Shown: positions 1 through 9,299, counted from the stretch's first letter. The stretch is DNA of 64,000 nucleotides from Costertonia aggregata (GCF_013402795.1 NZ_CP058595.1:1585501-1649500); one strand, 5' to 3'. A program made the numbers and translations. Notes: generated by a model from the sequence alone, not told the origin.

Positions 1-180
1 CCCTCCATTTTTATCAAAAGTGATTCTGATTATTTGGTTTTCTGGAGCACCAGTTCCATTGATTTCGACAACATGCCATTCTCCCAGAATTCTCGATTGG
101 TTAAAAAAATCTGGGACAGTACCGGTATCGCAACCCATCAGAATCACGAAAAAAAGGGGCAGACCAATATATTTTCCCAT
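1..180 (-). CDS. Partial lipoprotein, N-terminal 60 residues (runs off window start)
   Basis: An ATG on the minus strand at 178-180 opens a frame that stays open to base 1, so only the first 60 residues are visible. The N-terminus has a hydrophobic stretch ending in VILMGC at residues 12-17, a clear type II signal peptide lipobox, so the mature protein should be a lipid-anchored envelope protein. After the cysteine comes an ILGEWHVVEINGTG stretch, which resembles the first strand of small calycin-like or lipocalin-like lipoproteins of Bacteroidota. That likeness is weak, and I assign no function. The gene is read in the same direction as the next four genes. Confidence 0.7.
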   Translation of the reverse strand, partial: MGKYIGLPLFFVILMGCDTGTVPDFFNQSRILGEWHVVEINGTGAPENQIIRITFDKNGG

Positions 181-240
181 TATAGATAAGTGATTATACA
201 TTTATAAGATGGGAAAAAAGTGAAGTGTTGCGTTCGGTGT

Positions 241-1788
241 TTAAAAAGAAACCTTTACCAATTGCTTTTTACTGCCTCGTTTGGCATAAAAGAGCATTTC
301 CTCGTCTCTATTATCCTTCAATGGTTGGGATACCATTAGGGGCAAACGGGCTTCTTTATCGTCGATTATTTTTTCAAAATCCATTTTCCCTTCGCCGTTT
401 AATCGAATCAAGAAAACATTTCTATTTCGGCTCAGGCCCTGTTTAAAAATAAGTCGCTCACCTCCTAAAAGTTGGGGGTTTTCACTTGCCGTGCTTATGA
501 AAAAATAGGTGTCGCTCCCTTTTACAAAAGAGCTATATGACGCATAGGCCCCGTCGTTTTGGGTAACTTCGGATTTATTGATGTTCCTTGCCCAGACCAA
601 ATTACCGGCAACGTCTAGCTTAACGCTTACGATATCGTTATGATGAAAACGCTCTACACGCAACCTGCCACCGCTTGAATTGGATTGCACGCTGGAGGTC
701 ACAAAATATTCCTCTGCATTAAAGAGAATATCGTTGTTGGGCGTTATGGCTACATTCTTAAAAACAAGGTTGTTGATATCGTCACCGCCACCACGACCAA
801 ACTTATCATCCATAAACTGCTTGGAAAACGGATTATACTTTTTTGAATTGATGGCCAAGTTGTTTGGACTAACGTTAAAATACGTAATGCCATTATAGCG
901 ATTATCCTTCCTATCCGAATAAAAACCAACACAGAACAGTTTGTCACCGTATACCAAAGGGGTCAGTGCCTCGGGATATTTACCTGGGTCGGTAAACGAT
1001 TGTGTTTTTATTCCCGTACCTGATAATTGTACCAGTTCATATTGAAATTTTCGTTCCTGAACCGAGAACCTTTTTTTCTTAAAGTAGGCTTTCCCCGTTA
1101 AATACACCTTGTTCAAAGATGGGCTAACGGCCATATTTTCAAAAGCGTAATTTTTTTCCTCTACCGCGGCGGAGAAATCATGTTCCATCAATTTATCCAA
1201 TTGGGCATTAAAGACATAGATGTAGTGTTGGTTGGTTTTTTTCTTTTTGAAATGTGTGGTAATCGCAAAGGCGGATTTTACGTCATCGAACAGAACCGAA
1301 GTAGTAAACCCAGAAGAAAAATTGCGGTTATAATAGTTTTTGTCCAGTGCATTATCCACAGGGTCAGAGGCAATACTCAACAAGGTTTCCTTGGTAAAAC
1401 CAAAACTGGCCAAAGAGGTTCTGTGTGCCGTATACTCATATGCCCCTTTAGTGTAGTTGTAATTGAGGAACAAGAGATATAATTGACCGTTCTTAACGTA
1501 ACCATCTATAAATTCAAGTCCTTTGAGCTTGTAGTTATATTCGTTGACCAGCTCCAGATTTTTATTGTAATGCTCGATCAAATATCCTTTTGGCTTCAAA
1601 ACAAGCCCTTGATAATAAGCACGTACCATAACAGAACCACCGTCGCCATCATCGGCAATAGCGACCAAGTTGGAATATTTGTGCCTATCGTTATACTTTT
1701 CTCCGAATGTATATGCAACAGGCATTTTTTGAGCATTGAGCAAGCTTCCTGAAACCAATAGGAAAAAGATGACCAGTTTGTTTTTCAT
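241..1788 (-). CDS. Secreted protein of unknown function, 515 aa
   Basis: I do not recognise a named family. Residues 1-19 form a type I signal peptide (MKNKLVIFFLLVSGSLLNAQ, cleavage probably after the Ala before Gln), so the product is exported. The remainder alternates short strands and turns with phrases such as NGQLYLLFLNY, LNKVYLTGKAY and GDKLFCVGFYSDR. These recur every 50-60 residues and suggest a beta-propeller, with tracking of external values. There is no lipobox and no obvious type IX sorting domain; the protein ends in a plain QLVKVSF. It lies 26 bp downstream of the crotonase gene on the same strand, but the two have no obvious functional link. Start ATG at 1786-1788 directly precedes the signal peptide. 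Confidence 0.75.
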   Translation of the reverse strand: MKNKLVIFFLLVSGSLLNAQKMPVAYTFGEKYNDRHKYSNLVAIADDGDGGSVMVRAYYQGLVLKPKGYLIEHYNKNLELVNEYNYKLKGLEFIDGYVKNGQLYLLFLNYNYTKGAYEYTAHRTSLASFGFTKETLLSIASDPVDNALDKNYYNRNFSSGFTTSVLFDDVKSAFAITTHFKKKKTNQHYIYVFNAQLDKLMEHDFSAAVEEKNYAFENMAVSPSLNKVYLTGKAYFKKKRFSVQERKFQYELVQLSGTGIKTQSFTDPGKYPEALTPLVYGDKLFCVGFYSDRKDNRYNGITYFNVSPNNLAINSKKYNPFSKQFMDDKFGRGGGDDINNLVFKNVAITPNNDILFNAEEYFVTSSVQSNSSGGRLRVERFHHNDIVSVKLDVAGNLVWARNINKSEVTQNDGAYASYSSFVKGSDTYFFISTASENPQLLGGERLIFKQGLSRNRNVFLIRLNGEGKMDFEKIIDDKEARLPLMVSQPLKDNRDEEMLFYAKRGSKKQLVKVSF

Positions 1789-1814
1789 GTTAACGGTTTT
1801 TAATCTGTAAAAGG

Positions 1815-2597
1815 CTATTCCCCGGGGAAATCGGCTTTTCTTTTTTCCAGGAATGCAGTAGTACCTTCCTTAAAATCGGCCGTTCCAAAACAGCGTCCAA
1901 ATGCTGCTATTTCCGCTTCGTAACCATTATCGGTAGAACTAAAACCAGCATTTATCGCTTTTATTGCATGTTTTATGGCAACAGAGGAATTTTTCGATAT
2001 TCTACCTGCGATTTTCTCGCAAGTGGGCAACAATTCCTCTTGGGCCACCACATGATTTACCAGACCGTAACGAAGTGCCGTGTCGGCATCTATCATAGCG
2101 CCCGTCATGATCATTTCCATAGCACGCCCCTTGCCTACCAACTGCGGCAAACGTTGTGTACCCCCATAACCGGGAATTACGCCCAGGGTAACCTCTGGTA
2201 GCCCCATTTTTGCATTATCCCCAGCTATCCTAAAGTGGCAGGCCATTGCCAACTCCAGTCCACCACCCAAGGCAAAGCCATTTACGGCAGCGATAACCGG
2301 AGTGGACAAGTTTTCTACAAAATTGAACAATAATTCTTGGCCCTTGGCCGCTAATTTGCCCCCTTCTTTTTCAGAAAAATCGGCAAATTCCGATATATCC
2401 GCTCCCGCCACAAAAGCCTTCTCACCGCTTCCGGTCAGGATTATTACCTTGATTTGCCTGTCGCTCTCCAAATCCTCAAAGGCATCGTGAAGCTCTTGTA
2501 TGGTTTCTTTGTTCAAAGCGTTCAATTTATTAGGGCGATTAATGGTTACCGTAGCTATGGCCCGTTCTTCTTCTACTATGATGTTTTTATATGACAT
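1815..2597 (-). CDS. Enoyl-CoA hydratase/isomerase family protein (crotonase)
   Basis: A 260-residue protein of the usual length for a single-domain crotonase. The oxyanion-hole segment AFVAGADI lies at residues 61-68, and the second oxyanion strand is ALGGGLELAMAC (109-120). Both acidic residues of hydrating crotonases are present: Glu115 in GGGLE and Glu135 in GLPEVTLG. It should therefore hydrate 2-enoyl-CoA thioesters to 3-hydroxyacyl-CoA in the cytoplasm, for fatty-acid or amino-acid breakdown. Both catalytic glutamates favour a true hydratase over an isomerase or hydrolase relative, but substrate chain length cannot be read. The gene sits 27 bp downstream of the histidine kinase gene and may be cotranscribed with it. 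No other beta-oxidation gene is in the window. Confidence 0.9.
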   Translation of the reverse strand: MSYKNIIVEEERAIATVTINRPNKLNALNKETIQELHDAFEDLESDRQIKVIILTGSGEKAFVAGADISEFADFSEKEGGKLAAKGQELLFNFVENLSTPVIAAVNGFALGGGLELAMACHFRIAGDNAKMGLPEVTLGVIPGYGGTQRLPQLVGKGRAMEMIMTGAMIDADTALRYGLVNHVVAQEELLPTCEKIAGRISKNSSVAIKHAIKAINAGFSSTDNGYEAEIAAFGRCFGTADFKEGTTAFLEKRKADFPGE

Positions 2598-2624
2598 ATT
2601 ACATGAATTATATTTTATATTGAT

Positions 2625-4085
2625 TTATGATAATTCTTGAGGGAACCTTACCGTAAAAACAGTTCCTTTTTGGGGTTGTGACGTGAACGTAATACTACCT
2701 TTGTACGTCTCCACTATATTTTTTACCATGCCCAAACCAAGGCCCATGCCACTGGTTTTGGTCGTGAATTTTGGCTCGAATATTTTGTCCTTGAACTCAT
2801 CGGCTATTCCCACACCATTGTCGGCGACCGATATTTTTACATGGTTCCCTTCTTTGGAGACCGAAACCAAAATTCGGGGCGATTTTACATCGGGAAGGGC
2901 TTGAATGGCATTTTTGACCAAGTTGGTCACTACACGAATAAGCTGGGTACGATCTAGTTTGACAATGATTTCATCTTCGTCCGATATAAAATGAATATAA
3001 TCTTCATTAAAGATATCCAAAGCCAACTTTACGATTTTGACCACATTTAGGGTTTCATTCTGCTGGGCGGGCATTTCGGCAAAACTGGAAAAAGCCGATG
3101 CTATACTGCTCATGGTATCGATCTGCTGAATGAGTGTTCGGGAATATTCCTTTACCTTTTCATTGATTTCGGGGTCATCGGGATTAAACTTACGTTCAAA
3201 GCTTTGTACGCTCAAGCGCATAGGCGTTAAAGGGTTTTTTATCTCATGGGCCACTTGTTTGGCCATTTCGCGCCAGGCCTGTTCACGCTCGCTTCTCGCC
3301 AGTTTAACCGCACTGAGTTCAAGCTCATCTATCATTGCGTTATAGGAATCTATCAACTTTTCAATTTCCTCACTTGGATCTTCGATAAATATTTTTTCGT
3401 TGCGTTTGGTCAAATCGGTTTGGTTCAACATATCGGAAACCGTTTGCAATGAACGTGTAATATATCTTGATATGAAATATGCCAAGCCTATGGCAATCAA
3501 AAGCATCAAGAAATATACTCCGCCCAAGCGCATTAAAATCTCTTTGAGCTCCATATCCAAAAAGGAGTTGTCCTCGAAATAGGGGAGATTTAATATACCT
3601 ATCGGTTTAAATTTTTCGTTTGTCAGGTATGTATACAATGCCCTGTAATTGTCACCGGCAATCGAATTTTCCTCTACATAGCGTTTATCGGGACTTACGG
3701 AGAGATTGTTCAATACTTCGGCATCCAGACAAATGGTAGTTGAATCGGTCTCGAATCTTGGCCGGGAGCTTTTGATCAATTGGCCTTGTAGGTCATAAAT
3801 ATTGAACGGAACGTTCTGTATGTCGGCTATTTTGTAGATTTCATCCCTGTAACTAAAAATAAGACCTAGGTTTTCGGTAGTGACTGGGTATGTCGTGCCC
3901 TTCAAAGTATACTCTATACTGCGCTTTATTTGCTCTTCTTTACGCTCCAAACGGTCTTGATGATAGTCCGTTGTTTGTTCTTGGTACTGATAAACCAAAA
4001 CCACGGCTATCAAAATAGATGAAATGACCACCAAAAAAATCATGTAGACAAAAATCCGGGACCTAAGGGATAGTTTTTCAAACAA
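2625..4085 (-). CDS. Membrane sensor histidine kinase, NtrY-like
   Basis: A 486-residue HisKA-type kinase. Transmembrane helix 1 (residues 11-32) and helix 2 (about 188-206) bracket an extracytoplasmic sensor region of about 155 residues. A HAMP-like linker follows (207-262), then the H-box VAHEIKNPLTPM with the phospho-accepting His280. The C-terminal ATPase shows the N-box NLVKNAIQALP, the G1 box DNGVGIAD and the G2 box GMGLGLGMVKNIVE. It should autophosphorylate on His280 and pass phosphate to a response regulator, but none is encoded beside it, so it is an orphan here. The HEIKNPLTPM form resembles NtrY-type kinases. The signal is unknown. A TACCTTTG box about 110 bases upstream of the start is a plausible promoter. 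Confidence 0.9.
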   Translation of the reverse strand: MFEKLSLRSRIFVYMIFLVVISSILIAVVLVYQYQEQTTDYHQDRLERKEEQIKRSIEYTLKGTTYPVTTENLGLIFSYRDEIYKIADIQNVPFNIYDLQGQLIKSSRPRFETDSTTICLDAEVLNNLSVSPDKRYVEENSIAGDNYRALYTYLTNEKFKPIGILNLPYFEDNSFLDMELKEILMRLGGVYFLMLLIAIGLAYFISRYITRSLQTVSDMLNQTDLTKRNEKIFIEDPSEEIEKLIDSYNAMIDELELSAVKLARSEREQAWREMAKQVAHEIKNPLTPMRLSVQSFERKFNPDDPEINEKVKEYSRTLIQQIDTMSSIASAFSSFAEMPAQQNETLNVVKIVKLALDIFNEDYIHFISDEDEIIVKLDRTQLIRVVTNLVKNAIQALPDVKSPRILVSVSKEGNHVKISVADNGVGIADEFKDKIFEPKFTTKTSGMGLGLGMVKNIVETYKGSITFTSQPQKGTVFTVRFPQELS

Positions 4086-4195
4086 GGTTATGGTCTTTAA
4101 GCGATAAACAAGAATTAACGTAAACGGGATTTGTGCCTAAGTCAGCATTTTTGTCAATAGAACACTTAGGAGTTTCCCCGAAGCCAATTTACTTT

Positions 4196-4203
4196 CAAAG
4201 GTA
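4196..4203 (-). promoter_or_regulatory. Candidate -7 promoter box TACCTTTG for the histidine kinase gene
   Basis: Read on the minus strand, this octamer matches the Bacteroidota -7 consensus TAnnTTTG exactly. It lies 110 bp upstream of the histidine kinase ATG in an otherwise empty intergenic stretch. A convincing -33 element was not found, so this rests on the -7 match only. Confidence 0.45.
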
Positions 4204-4324
4204 GCAAATATCGAACCACTTTTAAGTAAGACACTAGGCTTTCAAGATACTTTGAACAGTGATGGGCAATACGTACGACTTTGCCCAAATACCCATAATC
4301 AATTCTTCTGCTTGAAGCAAAACA

Positions 4325-4876
4325 TCAAGCCTCCGGATTCTTACTTCGTATGCTTTTGTAGAATTTTATGCCCAACATTAAAAGAACACCTAAAACCAGT
4401 ATACCCACAACGCCAAAAACCCAGTTTATAGCACTTTTTAAAATGACCAAGAACACCACCGCAAATAAAATGATGGTAGAGCCCTCGTTCCAGATGCGCA
4501 TGTAGTTGGCAGTGTATTTTACCTCATCCCGTTGCAGTTGCTTAAAAATAATATGATTTCTCAAATGATACAGTATCAAAAGAACCACGAAACCTAATTT
4601 TACATGCATCCAAGGCATTTTTAAAAACACGGGGTTAAGAATGAGCAACCAAATGGCAAAAAAAGTTGCCAATACTGCGGACGGCCATGTTATGATATAC
4701 CACAATCTTTTGGCCATCAACTGTAATTGCTTGGTCAGAATCTCCCTATCGGGCGATGGTTTTTTTGATGCCTCAATATGATAAATGAACAGTCTCGGTA
4801 TGTAAAACAGACCCGCAAACCATGTAATCACAAAAATTAAGTGCAACGATTTTATGTAATAGTAATATTCTTCCAT
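4325..4876 (-). CDS. hemJ: Protoporphyrinogen IX oxidase HemJ (UPF0093/CopD-like membrane protein)
   Basis: A 183-residue integral membrane protein with about five hydrophobic helices. The family signature HLIFVITWFAGLFYIPRL starts at residue 12, followed by FIYH; the histidines in this region are the likely heme ligands. A second conserved block, AKRLWYIITWP, follows. HemJ oxidises protoporphyrinogen IX to protoporphyrin IX, the penultimate step of the protoporphyrin-dependent heme route. The assignment fits the window: hemA, hemCD, hemE, hemF, hemB and hemH are all present, while no hemG or hemY is. The gene is preceded by a 16-bp inverted repeat. It reads in the same direction as the kinase but is separated from it by about 240 bp. 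Confidence 0.88.
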   Translation of the reverse strand: MEEYYYYIKSLHLIFVITWFAGLFYIPRLFIYHIEASKKPSPDREILTKQLQLMAKRLWYIITWPSAVLATFFAIWLLILNPVFLKMPWMHVKLGFVVLLILYHLRNHIIFKQLQRDEVKYTANYMRIWNEGSTIILFAVVFLVILKSAINWVFGVVGILVLGVLLMLGIKFYKSIRSKNPEA

Positions 4877-4886
4877 ACGGTTTAAG

Positions 4887-4949
4887 GTGACCGTTGTTGG
4901 TTTAGGGTAAATTTACGCATTTGAGTAACCAACAACCAACAACGGTCAC
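4887..4949. repeat. Perfect 16-bp inverted repeat just upstream of hemJ
   Basis: Arms GTGACCGTTGTTGGTT (4887-4902) and its exact reverse complement (4934-4949) flank a 31-base loop. The element fills the gap between the stop of the propeller gene (4956) and the hemJ start (4876). On the minus strand the loop holds TAAATTTA, one base off the -7 consensus, with TTG motifs 14-17 bases upstream in the arm. It could be a terminator for the upstream gene or an operator/leader hairpin for hemJ. It lacks a clean U-tract, so I cannot decide. Confidence 0.7.
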
Positions 4950-4955
4950 TTGAAC

Positions 4956-7900
4956 TTACTCTTCTACACTTAAATATTCTAGTTTCAACGTATTGAACTC
5001 GTTATTGAATTCCTCGATTTCCTTTGAAATCAATTTATCAAACGTCTTTAATTGCGCATTGATTTTTCCCGTGAGTTCGTTTTTTACAGCTACATCTTGA
5101 TTCGTTGGCGGAAAGTCGTCCAGCGCGACCAGGCTGTTCAAATGGCCCAATTTATTGGTCAACCGTATCGGGAAATTCAAAGGGTCTTGGTTGCTCCGGT
5201 TTTTGGTCTGGTACAATGCTTTTTCGACCTTACCAAACCTCTCTTTCATAGCTTTGGCCTTCTCTACCAGGGCTTTTGTCTGTTCATTATCTTTATACTG
5301 TGCGGTAAAAGCATCCAACTTGGCATTTATGTTTCTGATTTTTTTAATGGATTGATGCGCTTTGTCCACCGTTGCATTTACATCGGTTACAAAGTCATAT
5401 TGTTTCTGCATATCGGCCACAGATACTTCGGCCCTAGGGTCAGGGATTATTTTAAACTCTTGTTTTTGTTCGTTTCCATTTACGTTCAGCGCCACTTGAT
5501 ATGTTCCAGGTACTGCTTTGGCGCCATTGAGGTTGGCCCACCATAAAATCATACCATCCAATTTTTCGGCCCCTTTGCCACGGGTATCCCACACGTGGGT
5601 ATTGCCCCCTTTTTTTAATGTGGATTTGTCCAATATGCGTTTCTTGTCCTTGCTATGGTTACTAAAATTAGCCAAGGTATCACCCTTCATGGTCAAATAA
5701 GTTAATTGTACGGCATCTTTCTCTTTGTTATAATTCTTCAAGTAAAAGTGGGTCACCACACCATTGGGATGGTTTTGCCCTTCGGTTTTGGATGGTGTTT
5801 TTCTGGCACTTCCTTTTGTTCTGTACGAATCTTTGGGTTTGAACAATTTCATGGCGACATTACTGTTTTCCAGTTGATGCAAAACCGTTAAATCATCAAT
5901 AATCCAAACGCTACGACCCTGTGTGGCCACAACCAAATTATTGTCCTTGACCGCCAAATCGGTTATTGGGACAATGGGCAGGTTTAATTGAAAGGAACTC
6001 CAATTGGCACCGTCATCAAAGGAAATATACATCCCCGTTTCTGTACCTGCGTATAATAAGCCTTTACGTTTTGGGTCTTCACGTACTACTCTAGTAAAGT
6101 GTTCATTATTTATACCATTCGTTATTTTTTTCCAAGTTTTACCATAATCGGTTGTTTTATATAGATAAGGTCGAAAATCGCCCAACTTATACCGGGTTGC
6201 CGCAACATAACACGTGCCTTCGTCAAAAGCGGAGGGCTCAATACTGTTTATCATGTTCCATTCAGGCATTCCGTTTGGTGTTACGTTCTCCCAGGTTTGC
6301 CCACCATCTTTGGTCACATGAATTAGACCATCGTCACTCCCTACCCAAAGCAGTCCCTCTTTTAACGGACTCTCATTAGCGGCAAAAATGGTACAGTAAT
6401 ACTCAACCCCGGTATTATCCTGCGTAATGGGGCCACCGCTTGAAACCAATTTTGTGGGGTCGTTTCTTGTTAGGTCATCGCTCAACAATTCCCAACTTTG
6501 TCCTTCGTTCGTTGACCTATGCACATGATTGGAAAATGTGTATAGCTTTTTTGGGTCGTGCTTGCTAAAAATAATGGGGAAATTCCATTGAAACCGGTAC
6601 TTCATTCCTTCGGCACCGTAGCCCATAGGATTGTCTGGCCAAACATTAATACCACGCACCGTATTGGTTTTATGGTTTACACGGGTCAAAAATCCACCAT
6701 AACTGCCCCCGTATACAATATCATTATCGGTCGGATCAACAGCAATATGGGCACTTTCCCCACCAGCGGTTTCTTCCCAATCCTCTTCCGAAATTCCCGC
6801 ACCATCACTACGATGGTTGACTCTAATCGTAGAGTTATCCTGTTGTGCGACGTAAATTCGGTAAGGAAAAGCATTGTCGGTGGTCACCCGATAAAACTGT
6901 GCCGTAGGTTGATTGTAATACGTGCTCCAAGTCTCGCCGCCATCATAAGTGATCTGTGCACCACCGTCGTCCCCGATAATCATTCGCTGGCTATTTTCGG
7001 GAGATATCCATAAATCATGATGGTCTCCATGGGGTGCGTTAAAGGTGTTGAAGGTTTTACCACCATCGGTAGATTTGTGGTAGCGAACGTTCAGTACGTA
7101 TACCACATCCTCGTCTTCTGTATCGGCATATGCACGGGTGTAGTACCAGGCCCGTTGACGTAATTTACGCTCTTCATTGATACGCATCCATTTTTTCCCT
7201 CCGTCATCTGAGCGGTACAAACCGCCTTTCTCCTTGTTCTCGACAATGGCCCAAACCCTATCCGAGTTCTTTGGCGATACGGTAACCCCTATAATTCCCA
7301 AAGTATCTTTTGGGAAACCTTCGTTCTTGGAAATTTCTGACCATGTTTCTCCACTATCCGTACTTTTCCAAAGTGCGGAACCGGCACCACCGCTACTCAA
7401 GCTGTATGGCGTTCTTTGGGCTCGCCACGACGAAGCGTATAAAATTCTGGGATTGTTCGGGTCTAAGGTCAAATCAACAAAACCCGATTGGTCGTTGACA
7501 AATAACTTTTTGTCCCAAGTTTTACCGCCATCGGTACTTTTATATATACCACGTTCTTGGGTAGGCTTGTAAATATTCCCCAAAACAGCTGCATAAATCA
7601 CATTATGGTCAGTGGGGTGTATGCGTATTCTAGGAACGTGCCTACTATTTTTTAATCCAGCGAAAGCCCATGTTTTACCGGCATCTTCGGTCTTCCAGAT
7701 GCCATAACCGCTGGACACATTGCCACGTAATGTTTTTTCGCCACCACCTACATAGATGACATTGGGGTCACTTTTAGCCACCTCAACGGCACCAATACTG
7801 CCCCCGAAGTAACCATCGGAAATATTTTCCCAAGTACGACCACCATCCGTGGTTTTCCAAACACCGCCTCCGGCGGCCCCAAAATAAAAAAGATTGGGTT

Positions 7901-8102
7901 CTCCCGGCACACCTGTTACTGCCGCAGAACGCCCTCCACGATAGGGGCCTATTGAACGGTACTCCAAGCTAGAATATAGTTCGGATGGGTATTGCGATGT
8001 AACAGTGGTCTTGTTTTTTCGCCTGCCCTGGCCGTATCCAAAAGGTTGCGAAAGTAAAAATGCCAGCATACTTAAACATGCGGTAGCGAGTAATTTTTTC
8101 AT
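4956..8102 (-). CDS. Secreted BNR-repeat, VPS10/sortilin-like propeller protein, 1048 aa
   Basis: The ATG at 8100-8102 starts a good signal peptide (MKKLLATACLSMLAFLLSQP), so I prefer it to an in-frame start 42 codons upstream that would place 42 unrelated residues before it. The mature protein carries at least ten Asp-box motifs of the form TDGGxTW, for example KTTDGGRTWENI, KSTDGGKTWDKK, KSTDSGETWSEI, TYDGGETWSTYY and VTKDGGQTWENV. This indicates one or two large beta-propellers of the VPS10/sortilin/BNR type, filling about residues 45-780. A helical, charged C-terminal part follows (about 880-1048). Such proteins are often labelled glycosyl hydrolase, but no catalytic motif supports that here. 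Substrate and role are unknown; it is probably periplasmic or surface exposed. Confidence 0.88.
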   Translation of the reverse strand: MKKLLATACLSMLAFLLSQPFGYGQGRRKNKTTVTSQYPSELYSSLEYRSIGPYRGGRSAAVTGVPGEPNLFYFGAAGGGVWKTTDGGRTWENISDGYFGGSIGAVEVAKSDPNVIYVGGGEKTLRGNVSSGYGIWKTEDAGKTWAFAGLKNSRHVPRIRIHPTDHNVIYAAVLGNIYKPTQERGIYKSTDGGKTWDKKLFVNDQSGFVDLTLDPNNPRILYASSWRAQRTPYSLSSGGAGSALWKSTDSGETWSEISKNEGFPKDTLGIIGVTVSPKNSDRVWAIVENKEKGGLYRSDDGGKKWMRINEERKLRQRAWYYTRAYADTEDEDVVYVLNVRYHKSTDGGKTFNTFNAPHGDHHDLWISPENSQRMIIGDDGGAQITYDGGETWSTYYNQPTAQFYRVTTDNAFPYRIYVAQQDNSTIRVNHRSDGAGISEEDWEETAGGESAHIAVDPTDNDIVYGGSYGGFLTRVNHKTNTVRGINVWPDNPMGYGAEGMKYRFQWNFPIIFSKHDPKKLYTFSNHVHRSTNEGQSWELLSDDLTRNDPTKLVSSGGPITQDNTGVEYYCTIFAANESPLKEGLLWVGSDDGLIHVTKDGGQTWENVTPNGMPEWNMINSIEPSAFDEGTCYVAATRYKLGDFRPYLYKTTDYGKTWKKITNGINNEHFTRVVREDPKRKGLLYAGTETGMYISFDDGANWSSFQLNLPIVPITDLAVKDNNLVVATQGRSVWIIDDLTVLHQLENSNVAMKLFKPKDSYRTKGSARKTPSKTEGQNHPNGVVTHFYLKNYNKEKDAVQLTYLTMKGDTLANFSNHSKDKKRILDKSTLKKGGNTHVWDTRGKGAEKLDGMILWWANLNGAKAVPGTYQVALNVNGNEQKQEFKIIPDPRAEVSVADMQKQYDFVTDVNATVDKAHQSIKKIRNINAKLDAFTAQYKDNEQTKALVEKAKAMKERFGKVEKALYQTKNRSNQDPLNFPIRLTNKLGHLNSLVALDDFPPTNQDVAVKNELTGKINAQLKTFDKLISKEIEEFNNEFNTLKLEYLSVEE

Positions 8103-8260
8103 TGTTTTGTATTCTGAATTAGTCAAGATTAAAAGTAAGGAAAAAGGAGGTAACTGAAAACCGTTTGAATGATTTCCCTCACCCAAAATACCGTTTCCCT
8201 CATTGCAGGTTTTCAGAACTTGGCCCATGATTTAATTTAGCACTTGATAAAACACATATT

Positions 8261-8980
8261 ATGAGCTATATAATCACCATTCCCAAGCCCTGTCACGAAA
8301 ACTGGAATGAAATGACACCCACCCAAAAAGGGGCGTTTTGTAAAAGCTGTGCCAAAGAAGTGATGGACTTTACCCATACGGGGCCCTACGCCCTCGCCAA
8401 AAAAATTCAACAGGGCGAAAACATCTGTGGGCGTTTTAAGCCCGAACAGTTAAACACGCCGTTACCATCAATTACCCAAAACCAATGGAAGCGCAACGCC
8501 ATTGCCCTTGGGTTTACTTCTTTATTGGCGGTTAGCTCACCTTTGGCAGCCCAAGAGCAACCCACCATACCCACACCCGTACATCAACCCGAAAGGCCGA
8601 TTGTTATGGGCAGGATTGCCGTTCAACCTCAAATATCGGATGTTGTGACCATTACCGGTAAAGTGTTGGAAAGGGATACACCGCTTCCGGGCGCTTCGGT
8701 CGTTTTAAAAGACTCCAAAATAGGCGTAAAAACCGATATGGACGGAAACTTTTCAATCATTATGCCCACCAGTGGGCTGAATAAAAAATCAGTTTTACTA
8801 ATATCTTATCTTGGCTTTGAACAAAAAGAAGTCAATGTAAATTCAAAAACCAAGTATATTGAAATAACCCTTGAGGAACAGTATGAAATTTTGGGTGAAA
8901 TAGCTATCATAGAATATAAAAATCCCAATATCATCACAAAAGCCAAGAATTTGTTCCAAAAGAAAAATAGAAAAGAGTAA
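8261..8980 (+). CDS. Single-pass protein: cysteine-rich N-terminal domain plus carboxypeptidase-regulatory-like domain
   Basis: A 239-residue protein with an unusual order. The N-terminus (1-60) is not a signal peptide but a compact Cys-containing domain with IPKPCHENWNEM, CKSCAKEVMDFT and GENICGRF, which may bind metal. A short hydrophobic helix follows (about 82-100, AIALGFTSLLAVSSPLAA). From about 125 to 210 there is a CarboxypepD_reg-like fold: ITGKVLERDTPLPGASVVLK, then VKTDMDGNFSI and ISYLGFEQKEV, the usual signature of the domain at the N-terminus of SusC-like receptors. This gives a cytoplasmic Cys domain, one membrane pass and a periplasmic Ig-like domain. The architecture recurs in flavobacteria, as I remember it, and its function is not known. 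It is transcribed away from the propeller gene. Confidence 0.75.
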   Translation: MSYIITIPKPCHENWNEMTPTQKGAFCKSCAKEVMDFTHTGPYALAKKIQQGENICGRFKPEQLNTPLPSITQNQWKRNAIALGFTSLLAVSSPLAAQEQPTIPTPVHQPERPIVMGRIAVQPQISDVVTITGKVLERDTPLPGASVVLKDSKIGVKTDMDGNFSIIMPTSGLNKKSVLLISYLGFEQKEVNVNSKTKYIEITLEEQYEILGEIAIIEYKNPNIITKAKNLFQKKNRKE

Positions 8981-9299
8981 CGCTCACATCCCCTGGGGCA
9001 ATTTGTACTATTGATTTACACTTTGATTATTAAGCAAAACGGGGCTGTGTATGATGTAAATTTTGACAAGAAGAGCGTTCAACAACGTAGTTTTATATTT
9101 ACTTGTAAGCTAAATATTACTTTATACGAAAGTAAATTAGGTGCACAAAAATCATTATAACCGCCCATAATACTTGGTTTTAAATAGATTTGATAGATAA
9201 TACTTGTTTCACAACCTAAATAACCGTGTTTACAACATAGTTTTTTTCTTAAGGTTTCACTTCGGTAATTTTAACGTAACCATTAAGCCAAATACCGAA
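8981..9299. other. Intergenic stretch without a recognised gene
   Basis: About 320 bp of AT-rich DNA between the Cys-domain protein and the Ig-like protein. I see no conserved open frame, no strong hairpin with a T-run and no clear TAnnTTTG box. It presumably holds the terminator of the first gene and the promoter of the next. An in-frame codon at 9204 could extend the next gene, but the residues it adds do not look like part of a signal peptide. Confidence 0.5.

Noticed and set aside
4956-8102. Calling the large propeller protein a glycosyl hydrolase
   Set aside because: Only Asp-box (BNR) repeats of a propeller are seen; no sialidase-type arginine triad or other catalytic motif could be placed.
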